Part shown: in pieces, positions 26,726 to 34,018 of the stretch
Position numbering within the stretch: position 1 is the stretch's first letter
Layout: each line of letters opens with the position of its first letter
Assembly: GCF_023242965.2 (NCBI RefSeq)
Contig: NZ_JALKFU020000009.1
Location: 1-34,018 of the forward strand
Direction of reading: 5' to 3'
Source: Frankia sp. AgKG'84/4
Lineage (GTDB): Bacteria > Actinomycetota > Actinomycetes > Frankiales > Frankiaceae
DNA: 34,018 nucleotides
Translations under genes and position numbers: made by a program
The notes under the pieces: generated by a model
What the model saw: the letters and a program-made list of their open reading frames with translations, nothing else
The model's database searches: none
Told to the model about the DNA's origin: nothing

Positions 26726-27279
26726 GGTTCGGCGGGTCGCCCACCGGGCGCTGTGACGACGACACACCGGTGGGCCCGCTGGCCGCGTCCGTCCACGTCA
26801 GCGCCAGGCCTCCCACGCGACCGGAGCGGCCCAGCGAACGACGGCTGGACCACGCCGGAACGCCACCGCTCGTCGATGATGGGAGCGAGCCGCTTCGTCA
26901 CCGCGAGCGGGTCGTCGTCGACGTAGACCACAGTGGTGAACTGCGGCTCGGCCTCTGCCGCCCGGTCCACGTTCCACGAGTTCGTCGAGCCGTACATCCA
27001 GAGGCCCGCGACGCCAGCCACCGACAGCACCGCCGGATAGTGCTCAGCCAGTGCAGCCAGTGCAGCCAGTGCAGCCAGTGCAACCAACGGGCGTCCCCGG
27101 CTCGTCTCCCGAAGATCAAGATCCGCGCGGAGCTGACCCTGCACGCGCCACCTCTCCAGAAGCGGGCCGAGGTGGAGATGAAACGCATCAGCGACAGCCT
27201 CGGACCGCAACTCCAACGAGGTGACCAACCAGCGGCCCTCCCCCGAGAACATCACCTCGTTGAGTGGATCGCCCGCCAC
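26701..27279 (-). CDS. Uncharacterised protein, possibly an EthD-like or decayed gene
   Basis: I do not recognise a family with confidence. The 192-residue frame has a structured-looking middle (GLWMYGSTNSWN, FTTVVYVDDDPLAVTKRLA, PIIDERW) in a pattern reminiscent of dimeric alpha/beta-barrel proteins. Its centre contains ALAALAALAALAE, encoded by a 9-bp repeat. The last 40 residues are Arg/Gly-rich and look out of frame, so the natural end may be lost by a frameshift near 26820. The start GTG 27279 has a weak ribosome site. It lies tail to tail with the EthD gene and next to gene fragments, so decay is plausible. Confidence 0.45.
   Translation of the reverse strand: MAGDPLNEVMFSGEGRWLVTSLELRSEAVADAFHLHLGPLLERWRVQGQLRADLDLRETSRGRPLVALAALAALAALAEHYPAVLSVAGVAGLWMYGSTNSWNVDRAAEAEPQFTTVVYVDDDPLAVTKRLAPIIDERWRSGVVQPSFAGPLRSRGRPGADVDGRGQRAHRCVVVTAPGGRPAEPQGRSRSF
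27045..27086. repeat. 9-bp in-frame tandem repeat (unit GTGCAGCCA)
   Basis: Four contiguous copies (27051-27086, last one GTGCAACCA), preceded by a partial copy, encode Ala-Leu-Ala units on the minus strand inside the uncharacterised ORF. The copies are almost identical, a sign of recent slippage. Confidence 0.9.
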
Positions 27280-27326
27280 TCGCTACCCCACACGCCCGCC
27301 GGGCGGCCGTCGGCCCGTCGCAGCGG

Positions 27327-27635
27327 TCAGGCGGACCTCGCGGCGCTGATCACTTGGCAGAGGAAGGCCATGACCGCGCGGTGCGCCTCTTCGGACGCGC
27401 CGTCCCGGGAGAGGAGCCCGAGGTATTCGGAGAGCGTGGCACCCACGGCCGCCAAGCCGATCGCCAGCATCGGATCGTCTCGCGGCAGGCCGATCTGGGC
27501 CACGACGGCGGATCTCGCGACCTCGACGAGCCTGGTCAGCCGAGCGTTGCTGAGGGCCTGAAGCGTGGGGTTCGCCTCGAACATGGCGTTGGCCAACGCC
27601 GCGAGCCCAGGTTCCAGGGCGGCCGGCAGGTACCC
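27327..27635 (-). pseudogene. TetR-family regulator, C-terminal fragment
   Basis: About 100 residues read as the helical ligand-binding half of a TetR regulator (LEPGLAALANAMFEANPTLQ, RLTRLVEVARSAVV, LPRDDPMLAIGLAAVGATL) and end at a stop at 27327. No helix-turn-helix is present. Upstream of about 27635 the frame becomes low-complexity sequence opposite a LacI fragment. The family call rests on general helix pattern and is moderate. Confidence 0.5.
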
Positions 27636-27890
27636 GACGAGGTCAGCGTCATCGGGTTCGACGACGCGCCGGAGTCCGCATACCTCATCCCGCCGCTGAC
27701 CACCGTCCGGCAGGATTTCGGCGCGCTCGGCCAGCAGGGCATAGCTCTGCTGCTCGACCAACTCGACCAACTCGACCAACTCGACCGGCTCGACCAGCCA
27801 GACCGGGCGACGGGGCCGCGCCAGGCGATGCTCCCGCCCGCGCTCGTGCCGCGCGCGAGCACGGCGCCACCGCCGCGCTACCGCGGACAG
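27632..27890 (+). pseudogene. LacI-family regulator, C-terminal fragment
   Basis: The frame reads VPDEVSVIGFDDAPESAYL, PPLTTVRQDF, LGQQGIALLLDQL and later PPALVPRASTAPPPRY. These are the conserved C-terminal ligand-binding lobe and end region of LacI/PurR-type sugar regulators. The DNA-binding domain and most of the ligand domain are missing. A 9-bp repeat has expanded the LDQ part. It directly abuts the TetR fragment on the other strand, so the two were joined by deletion. It may once have controlled sugar genes here. Confidence 0.7.
27753..27797. repeat. 9-bp tandem repeat (unit CTCGACCAA), five copies
   Basis: Three perfect copies (27753-27779) and two variants encode repeated Leu-Asp-Gln in the LacI remnant. 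The period equals that of the repeat at 27045, though the unit is unrelated. Confidence 0.9.
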
Positions 27891-27972
27891 CAGGGAAGCG
27901 GCCGGCTGCCATCGCCTTCGACGGGGATCCCCTCGACGTCCGGGTAGACGGCCCTCGCTACCAAGGCGCCGG

Positions 27973-29418
27973 CTATGGCCGCGCGCCCGCCCAGTTCCGC
28001 GCCACGGCGCGGTATCTGCTGAGGATCTCGGGGAGCGGTTCGGCCGGGTAAGTGACGGTGTCAACCGCGGGCCAGGATGGGTTTCGGCCGTTGGTGGACA
28101 GGACGGTCGCGGCTTGCCGGGCGGCGCCGTCGGCGACGTACTCGCTGGGTGGGGGAACGTCGACGGTCGCGTCGAGCAGGGCCGCCGCGAGGTGGCGTAC
28201 GGCCTGGGAGCGGGCTGCGCCGCCGATGAGGCAGACCCGTTCGATCGAGACGCCTTGGGTGCGGACCGCGTCGAGGCAGTCGGCCAGCAGGCACAGCAGT
28301 CCTTCGACCGCGGCCCGGGCGAGGTTCTCCCGGGTCATGGACGACAGGGTCATACCGTGCAGCGAGCCCGTCGCCGTGGGCAGGTTGGGGGTGCGTTCGC
28401 CTTCGAGGTAGGGGACGAAGACGAGGCCGTCGGCACCCGGTCGCGCGCTCAGGGCGAGGCGGCTGAACTCGTCCTGGTCGACGCCGAGGAGCGTTCTCGT
28501 CGCGTCGAGGACGCGGCTGGCATTGAGGGTGCAGGCCAGCGGGAGGTAGTGGCCGGTCGCGTCGGCGAAGCCGGCGACCGCGCCGGTCGCATCGTGGGTG
28601 GCGACCGCGGCGACGGCGGCGACGACACCGGACGTCCCGAGCGACACCAGGGCCTGCCCCGGGCTGAGGTCCAACCCGAGCGCGGCGCCGGCGTTGTCGC
28701 CGCAGCCGGGCGCGAGCAGGACGTGCGCCCAGCCAGCGGTGGGATCGCCGTGCCCGACCGCTTCGTCCGGGCCAGCGACGGCGGGAAGCACGAGGTCGTC
28801 GACGCTGTCGCGGCGCAGCGCGAGTGCGAGCAGGTCGCGGCGGTAGGTGCCCTCGACCGGGTCGAAGTAGCCGGTGCCGGAGGCCTCGGAGCGGTCGGTC
28901 CGCAGCGCCGCCGGCGATGTCGCGCCGGCCAGTCGCCAGGTCAGCCAGTCGTGCGGAAGGGCGACCGCGGCGACGCGGGCGGCGGCGGCCGGTTCGTGGT
29001 CGGCCAGCCACCGCAGTTTGGTGACGGTGAACGAGGCGAGTGGGACCGAACCGACCGCGTCGGCCCACCGGCGGGCACCGGTCTCCCGCTGCCCTGCCCC
29101 GAGCTCGGCGACGAGGTCGTCGGCGGCCCCGGCCGAGCGGGTGTCGTTCCACAGCAGCGCCGGGCGGATGACCTGGCCGGCACGGTCGAGGGCGATCAGG
29201 CCGTGCTGCTGCCCGGCCACCGAGACGGCTTCGACGTCGCCCAGGCCGCCGGCTTGTTCGAGGGCGGCGAGCAGCGCCGTCCACCACTTCTCGGGGTCGA
29301 TCTCAGTTCCGCCGGGATGCGGCGCGTAACCCTGGCGGACGAGGGTGCCGGTCTCGACGTCGCGCACGACGACCTTGCACGACTGGGTGGACGAGTCGAT
29401 GCCGGCGACGAGTGCCAT
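27973..29418 (-). CDS. xylB: Xylulokinase
   Basis: This 481-residue FGGY-family kinase phosphorylates D-xylulose to xylulose 5-phosphate for entry into the pentose phosphate pathway. Family features are [10 protein letters not shown] at the N terminus, [10 protein letters not shown] and LWNDTRS in the sugar site, catalytic Asp241 in [10 protein letters not shown], the ATP-site SLGTSGVV and the C-terminal [13 protein letters not shown] 29418 lies 12 bases after the xylA stop, so the two form an operon, xylA-xylB. The length is normal. Confidence 0.96.
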   Translation of the reverse strand: MALVAGIDSSTQSCKVVVRDVETGTLVRQGYAPHPGGTEIDPEKWWTALLAALEQAGGLGDVEAVSVAGQQHGLIALDRAGQVIRPALLWNDTRSAGAADDLVAELGAGQRETGARRWADAVGSVPLASFTVTKLRWLADHEPAAAARVAAVALPHDWLTWRLAGATSPAALRTDRSEASGTGYFDPVEGTYRRDLLALALRRDSVDDLVLPAVAGPDEAVGHGDPTAGWAHVLLAPGCGDNAGAALGLDLSPGQALVSLGTSGVVAAVAAVATHDATGAVAGFADATGHYLPLACTLNASRVLDATRTLLGVDQDEFSRLALSARPGADGLVFVPYLEGERTPNLPTATGSLHGMTLSSMTRENLARAAVEGLLCLLADCLDAVRTQGVSIERVCLIGGAARSQAVRHLAAALLDATVDVPPPSEYVADGAARQAATVLSTNGRNPSWPAVDTVTYPAEPLPEILSRYRAVARNWAGARP

Positions 29419-29430
29419 GGCGAGGGCGGC

Positions 29431-30609
29431 TCAGCCCACGAGGTGTTCGATCGCGAGTTGCTGGAGCCGGACGAACCCGAAGTCCCGTTCGGCCGCCTTG
29501 ACCGGGTCGAACCCGTCGTCGGCGGCGAGCAGGTCGGCCGCGGTCTCGCCGGGGCCGAGCGTCGGCTCGGCCAGCTCGAGGACCCCGGAGTAGGCCAGCG
29601 CCTCGCGGACCTCGGGGTCGGCGCGGAACGCGGCCGCCTTCTCGGCCAGCCGCAGATAGGTCGCCATGCATGCCTGGGCGGAGGCCCAGACACCGGTCAT
29701 GCCCTCGGTGCGGGACGGCTTGTAGTCGAAGTGGCGCGGCCCGGTGTAGCGGGGCCCGTCGGGATAGCCAGGGAAGCCGTTTTCGAGCAGGTCGACGGTG
29801 AAGAACGCCGAGACGAGGTCGCCATGGCCGAAGACCAGGTCCTGGTCGTATTTGAGGCCGCGCTGGCCGTTGAGGTCGATATGGAACAGCTTCCCGCTCC
29901 ACAGCGCCTGGCCCAGGGCGTGGGTGTAGTTGAGGTTGGCCATCTGCTCGTGCCCGGTCTCGGGGTTGACCCCGACGATGTCGCCGTGCTCAAGCTGCGC
30001 GATCAGCGCCAGCGCGTGCCCCACGGTCGGCAGGAGGATGTCGCCGCGCGGCTCGTTCGGCTTCGGTTCGAGGGCGATCCGCAGGTCGTAGCCCTGGGAC
30101 CTGATGTAGCCGGCGACGGTGTCGATGCCCTCCCGGTAGCGCTCCAGCGCGGCGAAGACGTCCTTTGAGCCGTCGTACTCGCTGCCCTCGCGCCCACCCC
30201 ACATGACGAAGGTGCTCGCGCCGAGCTGCGCGGCGAGGTCGACCGCGCGCAGCACCTTGCGCAGGCCGAACCGGCGTACCGCCCGGTCGTTCGACGTCAG
30301 GCCGCCGTCCTTGAACACCGGATGGGTGAAGGTGTTGGTGGTCACCATCTCGATGACGAGACCGGCGGCGTCGGTGGCCTCTTTCAGCCGGCGGCACCGC
30401 GCCGCGGCGGTGGCGGCGTCGGCGTCGAACCCGAAGATGTCGTTGTCGTGCAGGGTGATGCCCCACGCGCCGAGCTCGGCCAGCCGGGTGGCGTACTCCC
30501 ACGGCTCGAGCGGGGTGCGGCTCGCCGTGCCGAACGGATCGACGCCGAGCCAGCCGACCGTCCACAGCCCGAACGAGAACCTGTCCCGCGGGGTGGGCTC
30601 TCGCGTCAT
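29431..30609 (-). CDS. xylA: Xylose isomerase
   Basis: This 392-residue class I (actinobacterial) xylose isomerase converts D-xylose to D-xylulose using two divalent metals. Catalytic H54 and D57 lie in LHDNDIFGF. Other family segments are [44 protein letters not shown] and [13 protein letters not shown] lies 7 bases before ATG 30609, and the longer frame upstream is spurious. It is transcribed away from a ROK regulator across an AT-rich operator. It gives the cell a route for xylose released by the nearby glycosidases. Confidence 0.97.
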   Translation of the reverse strand: MTREPTPRDRFSFGLWTVGWLGVDPFGTASRTPLEPWEYATRLAELGAWGITLHDNDIFGFDADAATAAARCRRLKEATDAAGLVIEMVTTNTFTHPVFKDGGLTSNDRAVRRFGLRKVLRAVDLAAQLGASTFVMWGGREGSEYDGSKDVFAALERYREGIDTVAGYIRSQGYDLRIALEPKPNEPRGDILLPTVGHALALIAQLEHGDIVGVNPETGHEQMANLNYTHALGQALWSGKLFHIDLNGQRGLKYDQDLVFGHGDLVSAFFTVDLLENGFPGYPDGPRYTGPRHFDYKPSRTEGMTGVWASAQACMATYLRLAEKAAAFRADPEVREALAYSGVLELAEPTLGPGETAADLLAADDGFDPVKAAERDFGFVRLQQLAIEHLVG

Positions 30610-30635
30610 CGCCTGCTCCGATCCTCGCGTCGAGC

Positions 30636-30662
30636 GTTTTGTATTTCCGTAAAACATAAAAC
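30636..30662. promoter_or_regulatory. AT-rich operator between xylA and the ROK regulator
   Basis: The 27-base site starts GTTTTGTATTT and ends AAAACATAAAAC. It is an imperfect palindrome with matching GTTTT/AAAAC ends and further inner pairs. It stands out sharply from the GC-rich background and lies midway in the 75-base divergent gap. It is probably the binding site of the ROK (XylR-type) repressor and may include the xylA -10 region. Confidence 0.65.
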
Positions 30663-30684
30663 AGGGAACCGGTAGCGTCAACGT

Positions 30685-31950
30685 GTGTCCACCCTGCCGC
30701 CGGGCATCTCCGCCCCGGCGTCCGCCCTGCTGGTTCGGCGCTCGACCGGCGCCCGCCAGGCGACTCTGCGGGAGAGCAATCTGGCGTTGGTCGCCCGGAT
30801 CATCCAGGCCCACGCGGTGCCGCCGTCGCGGGCCGACGTCGCCACGGCGGCCTCGATGACCCGGGCCACCGTGTCCCGCCTGGTGGACGAGCTGGTCGCC
30901 GCCGGCATCGTCGAGGAGGCTGCGCGGCCCGCCCAGCCGCGTCGCGGACGTCCTGCCACGCCGCTCGTCCCCGGTTCGCGACTGGTGGCGTTGGGCCTTC
31001 AGGTCGACGTCGGATTCCTGGCCGCCCGGGTCGTGAACCTGCGCGGAGAGATCGTGACGGAGCACGTCACACCCGGCGACTTCGTTGCCAGCGACCCGGC
31101 CGCGACGCTGCGTCGGCTGGGCGCCGTAGGCACCAGCCTGATGTCAGCGCTGCCCGCTGGGCTGCGGATCATCGGCGCCGGGCTGGCCCTGCCCGGGATC
31201 GTCTCGGTCGAGGAGGGGTTGCTGCGGCGGGCGCCGAACCTCGGGTGGACCGACGTCCGTCCCGCGCGGCTGCTGGGCGAACGGTTCCTCGCCGGCCTGC
31301 CGTTGACGATCGGTAACGAGGCCGACCTGGCCGCTGGCACGGTCGCCGAGACGGCGCCGGGCCGACCGGGGCCGCTGACCGACTTCCTCTACCTGTCCGG
31401 CGGAATCGGCATCGGCGGAGCTGTCGTGCGGGCTGGCAGGGTCGCGGCCGGCCGCCACGGATGGGGCGGCGAGATCGGGCACGTCTGCGTTGACCCGGCC
31501 GGCCCGACCTGCCGCTGCGGCTCCACCGGCTGCCTCGAGCAGTACGCCGGCCGACACGCCCTGCTCGCCGCGGCCGGGCTGACGGACACCACCCCGTCCG
31601 GACAGGTACGCCACCACGCGGCGGCGGGTGACCCGGCGGCCCTGCGGGCCATCGCCACCGCATCCGGGGCGCTGGCCGTCGCCCTGGCCAGTGTGATCAA
31701 CGTTGTCGACATCCCGACTGTGGTCCTCGGCGGTTACCTCGGGCAGGTCCTTCCCTGGTTGCGACCGGACCTGGAGGATCAGCTTCGGGCCCGCGTCCTG
31801 TCGGCGCGGTGGGCCCCGCCCCGGATCGTCGCCGCGGACACCGGCCCCGCCCCGGGCGCGACCGGCGCGGCGTTCGTGAAGCTGGCCGCTGTGATCAATG
31901 ATCCGGCCCGTTGGATCGAACTCACCGGTCCCACCGGCCACGTCGGGTGA
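30685..31950 (+). CDS. ROK-family transcriptional regulator (XylR type)
   Basis: This 421-residue regulator has an N-terminal winged helix-turn-helix at about residues 25-85 ([20 protein letters not shown], then RRGRPATPL). The ROK sugar-kinase-like domain follows ([37 protein letters not shown]). The zinc motif C276-x-CGSTGC283-LEQYAG is complete. The start is GTG 30685. It faces xylA divergently, so it is most likely a xylose-responsive repressor of xylAB and itself. ROK kinases share the fold, but the HTH marks this as a regulator. Confidence 0.94.
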   Translation: MSTLPPGISAPASALLVRRSTGARQATLRESNLALVARIIQAHAVPPSRADVATAASMTRATVSRLVDELVAAGIVEEAARPAQPRRGRPATPLVPGSRLVALGLQVDVGFLAARVVNLRGEIVTEHVTPGDFVASDPAATLRRLGAVGTSLMSALPAGLRIIGAGLALPGIVSVEEGLLRRAPNLGWTDVRPARLLGERFLAGLPLTIGNEADLAAGTVAETAPGRPGPLTDFLYLSGGIGIGGAVVRAGRVAAGRHGWGGEIGHVCVDPAGPTCRCGSTGCLEQYAGRHALLAAAGLTDTTPSGQVRHHAAAGDPAALRAIATASGALAVALASVINVVDIPTVVLGGYLGQVLPWLRPDLEDQLRARVLSARWAPPRIVAADTGPAPGATGAAFVKLAAVINDPARWIELTGPTGHVG

Positions 31951-32023
31951 CGCCCGGCGCGACGCCCATCGATGCTCGGCGACGGCGGCACTCCTCGCCC
32001 CCGATCCGGATCCGGGCTCACGC

Positions 32024-32232
32024 TCAGCGCGGGAAGGTCAGTTCCCGGGCGTTGTCGTACATGATGCGGTGCTGCTCGGCGGGGGTGAAGTCGGCGACGT
32101 TCGCGAGGAAGTCCCTCGGGGCGGGGAAGCCCTCGCCGTGGGGCCAGTCGGAGCCGAAGAGGATGCGTTCGACCGGCAGGTAGTGGCCGAGGTCGCGGAC
32201 GTCCTCCTCGACGAAGGGGCCCCAGCGGCCCG
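32024..32232 (-). pseudogene. Amidohydrolase-2-family protein, C-terminal fragment
   Basis: About 69 residues read WGPFVEEDVRDL, then RILFGSDWPHGEGF (the conserved metal-binding GSDWP), then FTPAEQHRIMYDNARELT to a stop at 32024. This is the last third of an amidohydrolase. The barrel's first part is missing, and upstream DNA belongs to an acyl-CoA synthetase in another frame. The junction lies at about 32228-32240. Confidence 0.8.
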
Positions 32233-32926
32233 ACCGTCGTGCCCGCGCCCATCATCGGCGACACCGCGGCGGCGAGACCGGAGACGTGGAACATCGGGAA
32301 CGGCACCAGCCGGTTCGGCGCGGCGGCGGGGGAAGCGCCGGCAAGTGCCCTCGACCGGGCGCCGAGGAAGAACTGCGTCTGCAGGTACCCGATGACGGCC
32401 CGGGACGTCGCGTTCCGCCACCAGGACCCGCACGCCCGGGTCGCCCTCGAGCCGGGCGTGGCGTTTCTCGTCCATGAGCACCAGCGTGGGCTCGGTCAGC
32501 TCGAGGGCGCCCCTCATCTCGGCGCCGCTCCACCAGCCGTTCATCGCGACGAGCACGGCGTTCATGCTGGTCACCGCCCAGAAGAGCTGGAGCCATTCGG
32601 GGCAGTTCGCGGCGCAGACCGCGACGCGGTCACCGGGCCTGATCCCGTAGCGGGCCGTAAGGGCAGCGGCGAGGGACGCGGCCTGGCGGGCCGGGTCGCG
32701 CCGGCCGAACCGCCGGCCGTCGCTGAACACGTAGCGGTCACCGTCACCGCTGGCCGCGCCCGAGACGAGGATCTCGCGCAGCGACCGCGGCCTGCTCGCG
32801 TACACGGGCATCCGTTCGCCGAGCACGTCCTGCTCGGCGACCTCGAACGGGCCCGCCCGCCCCGGTCAGCCGATCCGTGGCCGCGCGCAGGTCGGCCAAC
32901 CGCGGGTCCAACTCCGTGCCGCTCAT
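32233..32926 (-). pseudogene. Acyl-CoA synthetase (AMP-binding), decayed
   Basis: The gene begins at ATG 32926 (MSGTELDPRLADLRAATDRL), overlapping the phosphotransferase stop by 4 bases. A one-base frameshift in the G/C run near 32850-32862 moves it into the frame reading GPFEVAEQDVLGERMPVYAS. Good synthetase sequence follows (RPGDRVAVCAANCPEWLQLF, NGWWSGAEMRGALELT). At about 32420 a deletion and frame change jump to SRAVIGYLQTQFFLGARSRA and PFPMFHVSGLAAAVSPM. The missing segment includes the AMP-binding P-loop. The gene then ends abruptly at the amidohydrolase fragment. It cannot encode an active ligase. Confidence 0.78.
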
Positions 32927-33903
32927 CCCGGCAGCGTCGCCAGTGCCAGGTCGGCGAGTTCACCGACGATCGCGTCGTCGCCGGGTGCCTGATCGGGGGT
33001 CGCGGCCCGGCGGACCCGGGCTCCTTCGGCGATCACCGCCAGCTTGTAGCAGGCGAACGCCTGGTAGTAGCCGATGGTGGACAGGTCCCGCCCGCTCGTG
33101 GCGGCGTACCGTTCGAGGAGTTCGTCCGTCGTGGGGAAACCGGGGCCCGCGCGGTGTGGCTGCGGGTGCTCCCGTGATCGCCACATCAGCTCACCGGCCC
33201 GGCCCCAGTAGACGGCGAGGGTGCCGACGTCGGTGAACGGGTCGCCGAGGGTCGACATCTCCCAGTCCAGCAGGGCCTGCATGCGGGTCGGCGGCGAGCG
33301 GAAGAACATCGTGTTGTTGAACGAGTAGTCGCCGTGCACGATCGCTGCCGGCCCCTCGGGCGGGAGCGCGGCGTCGAGGCGCCGGGCGATCTCGTCGATC
33401 TCCGGACGTTCCCACCGCTTCGACCGCTCCCACTGGGTCCGCCAGCGGCGCAGCTGACGTTGCATGAAGCCGACCGGCCGGCCGAACTCGCTGAGCCCGA
33501 CCGCGGCGGGCTCGACAGCGTGCAGCCGGGCGAGGACATCCACGAGCTCGTGCGAGCAGTCAGCCGCCTGCGCCGGGGTGAGGTGGGCGACGTCGGAGGC
33601 GTCGTTGAACACGATGCCGTCGAGGCGTTCCATCAGGTAGAACGGCGAGCCGAGCACCGATTCGTCGGTGCAGGTACGGACCACCCGCGGCACCGGCACC
33701 GCCGACCCGTGCAACGCCAGCTGCGCGGTCCACTCCCGGCGCATGTCGTTCGCCGTGGCCAGCACGTGCGAGAGCGGCGGGCGGCGCAGGATCCAGTCGT
33801 CGTCACCGCTGCGGACCCGGAAAGTCAGGTTCGACGAACCGCCCGACACCTGCTCGATCACAAGATCGTCACGGTCGAGCCACTTCGCCAGTTCGTCACG
33901 CAT
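32923..33903 (-). CDS. Phosphotransferase family protein (APH-like, acyl-CoA-metabolism type)
   Basis: This 326-residue aminoglycoside-phosphotransferase-fold protein resembles those in actinobacterial fatty-acid and steroid clusters (ACAD10 N-domain/FadE36 type). Motifs are SGGSSNLTFRV and WILRRPP at the nucleotide site, catalytic HGDYSFNN with Asp192 and Asn197, and the metal-binding LLDWEMSTLGDP. ATG 33903 overlaps the stop of the upstream partial gene, and its own stop overlaps the synthetase start, so this was a tightly packed operon. The longer frame upstream is spurious. It is intact although both downstream genes have decayed. Confidence 0.9.
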   Translation of the reverse strand: MRDELAKWLDRDDLVIEQVSGGSSNLTFRVRSGDDDWILRRPPLSHVLATANDMRREWTAQLALHGSAVPVPRVVRTCTDESVLGSPFYLMERLDGIVFNDASDVAHLTPAQAADCSHELVDVLARLHAVEPAAVGLSEFGRPVGFMQRQLRRWRTQWERSKRWERPEIDEIARRLDAALPPEGPAAIVHGDYSFNNTMFFRSPPTRMQALLDWEMSTLGDPFTDVGTLAVYWGRAGELMWRSREHPQPHRAGPGFPTTDELLERYAATSGRDLSTIGYYQAFACYKLAVIAEGARVRRAATPDQAPGDDAIVGELADLALATLPG

Positions 33904-34018
33904 TCGCGCTCGCCGCCCCAAGCAGGTCCGCGAAACGCGCCTCGGCCGCGGCGCGGCGCGTCGGAACATGGTCGGTCGGGTACCCGTCCACCGGGGTGTA
34001 GCCCTTGAGGACCTGCCG
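33896..34018 (-). CDS. C-terminal end of an unidentified protein, partial at right edge
   Basis: The last 40 residues (RQVLKGYTPVDGYPTDHVPT, then RRAAAEARFADLL) end at a stop at 33896, overlapping the phosphotransferase start by 8 bases. Codon use is typical of the window and the overlap supports a real co-transcribed gene. I do not recognise the family from this tail. Confidence 0.6.
   Translation of the reverse strand, partial: RQVLKGYTPVDGYPTDHVPTRRAAAEARFADLLGAASANA

Noticed and set aside
28114-30168. A 684-codon plus-strand frame opposite xylB and xylA
   Set aside because: It is the complement of two well-supported enzymes and shows no protein features of its own.
30610-31065. N-terminal extension of xylose isomerase
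   Set aside because: The open frame continues upstream but crosses the operator and the ROK gene on the other strand. Family length and the H54/D57 numbering fit the ATG at 30609.

Overview
Organism and character. The window is very GC-rich. Its genes use GTG and TTG starts often, and the families are actinobacterial: a PdtaR-type ANTAR regulator, a CYP142-like P450, an F420-dependent luciferase-like oxidoreductase, and several Liv-type transport proteins. This fits a soil- or plant-associated actinomycete of the Frankia/Pseudofrankia or Mycobacteriales kind. The exact genus is an inference.

Layout. (1) 1-2133, minus strand: a membrane-anchored periplasmic-binding-fold protein that runs off the left edge, preceded by pdtaR. 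(2) 2333-3663: an odd short tRNA gene with anticodon CAA. The 3' part of a serine integrase abuts it on the opposite strand, and a truncated IS3-type element cuts that integrase. A gene-poor scar of about 530 bp follows. (3) 4195-10435, plus strand: two amidohydrolase-fold proteins, a CYP142-like P450, a GH3 glycosidase and a TetR regulator. (4) 10518-23660, minus strand: an eight-gene run of two HSL-type esterases, an SDR-fold protein, a GH3, a GH2, a lipoprotein solute-binding protein, a fused LivH-LivM-LivG protein and LivF. Blocks 3 and 4 converge on a 16-bp tandem repeat. (5) 23885-26725, plus strand, divergent from block 4: an F420-type oxidoreductase, an SDR and an EthD-domain protein. 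(6) 26701-27900: decayed DNA with an unknown ORF, TetR and LacI fragments, and two 9-bp tandem repeats. (7) 27973-31950: xylB and xylA on the minus strand, divergent from a ROK regulator across an AT-rich operator. (8) 32024-34018: a decayed minus-strand operon with an amidohydrolase tail, a gutted acyl-CoA synthetase, an intact phosphotransferase and a partial gene at the edge.

How it may work together (inference). Three glycosidases, two esterases, a C26-steroid-type P450, oxidoreductases, ring-cleavage-type amidohydrolase folds, a dedicated ABC importer and a xylose pathway would suit uptake, deglycosylation and oxidation of a glycosylated plant compound such as a saponin, sterol glycoside or acylated xyloside. 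The sequence alone does not prove a substrate.
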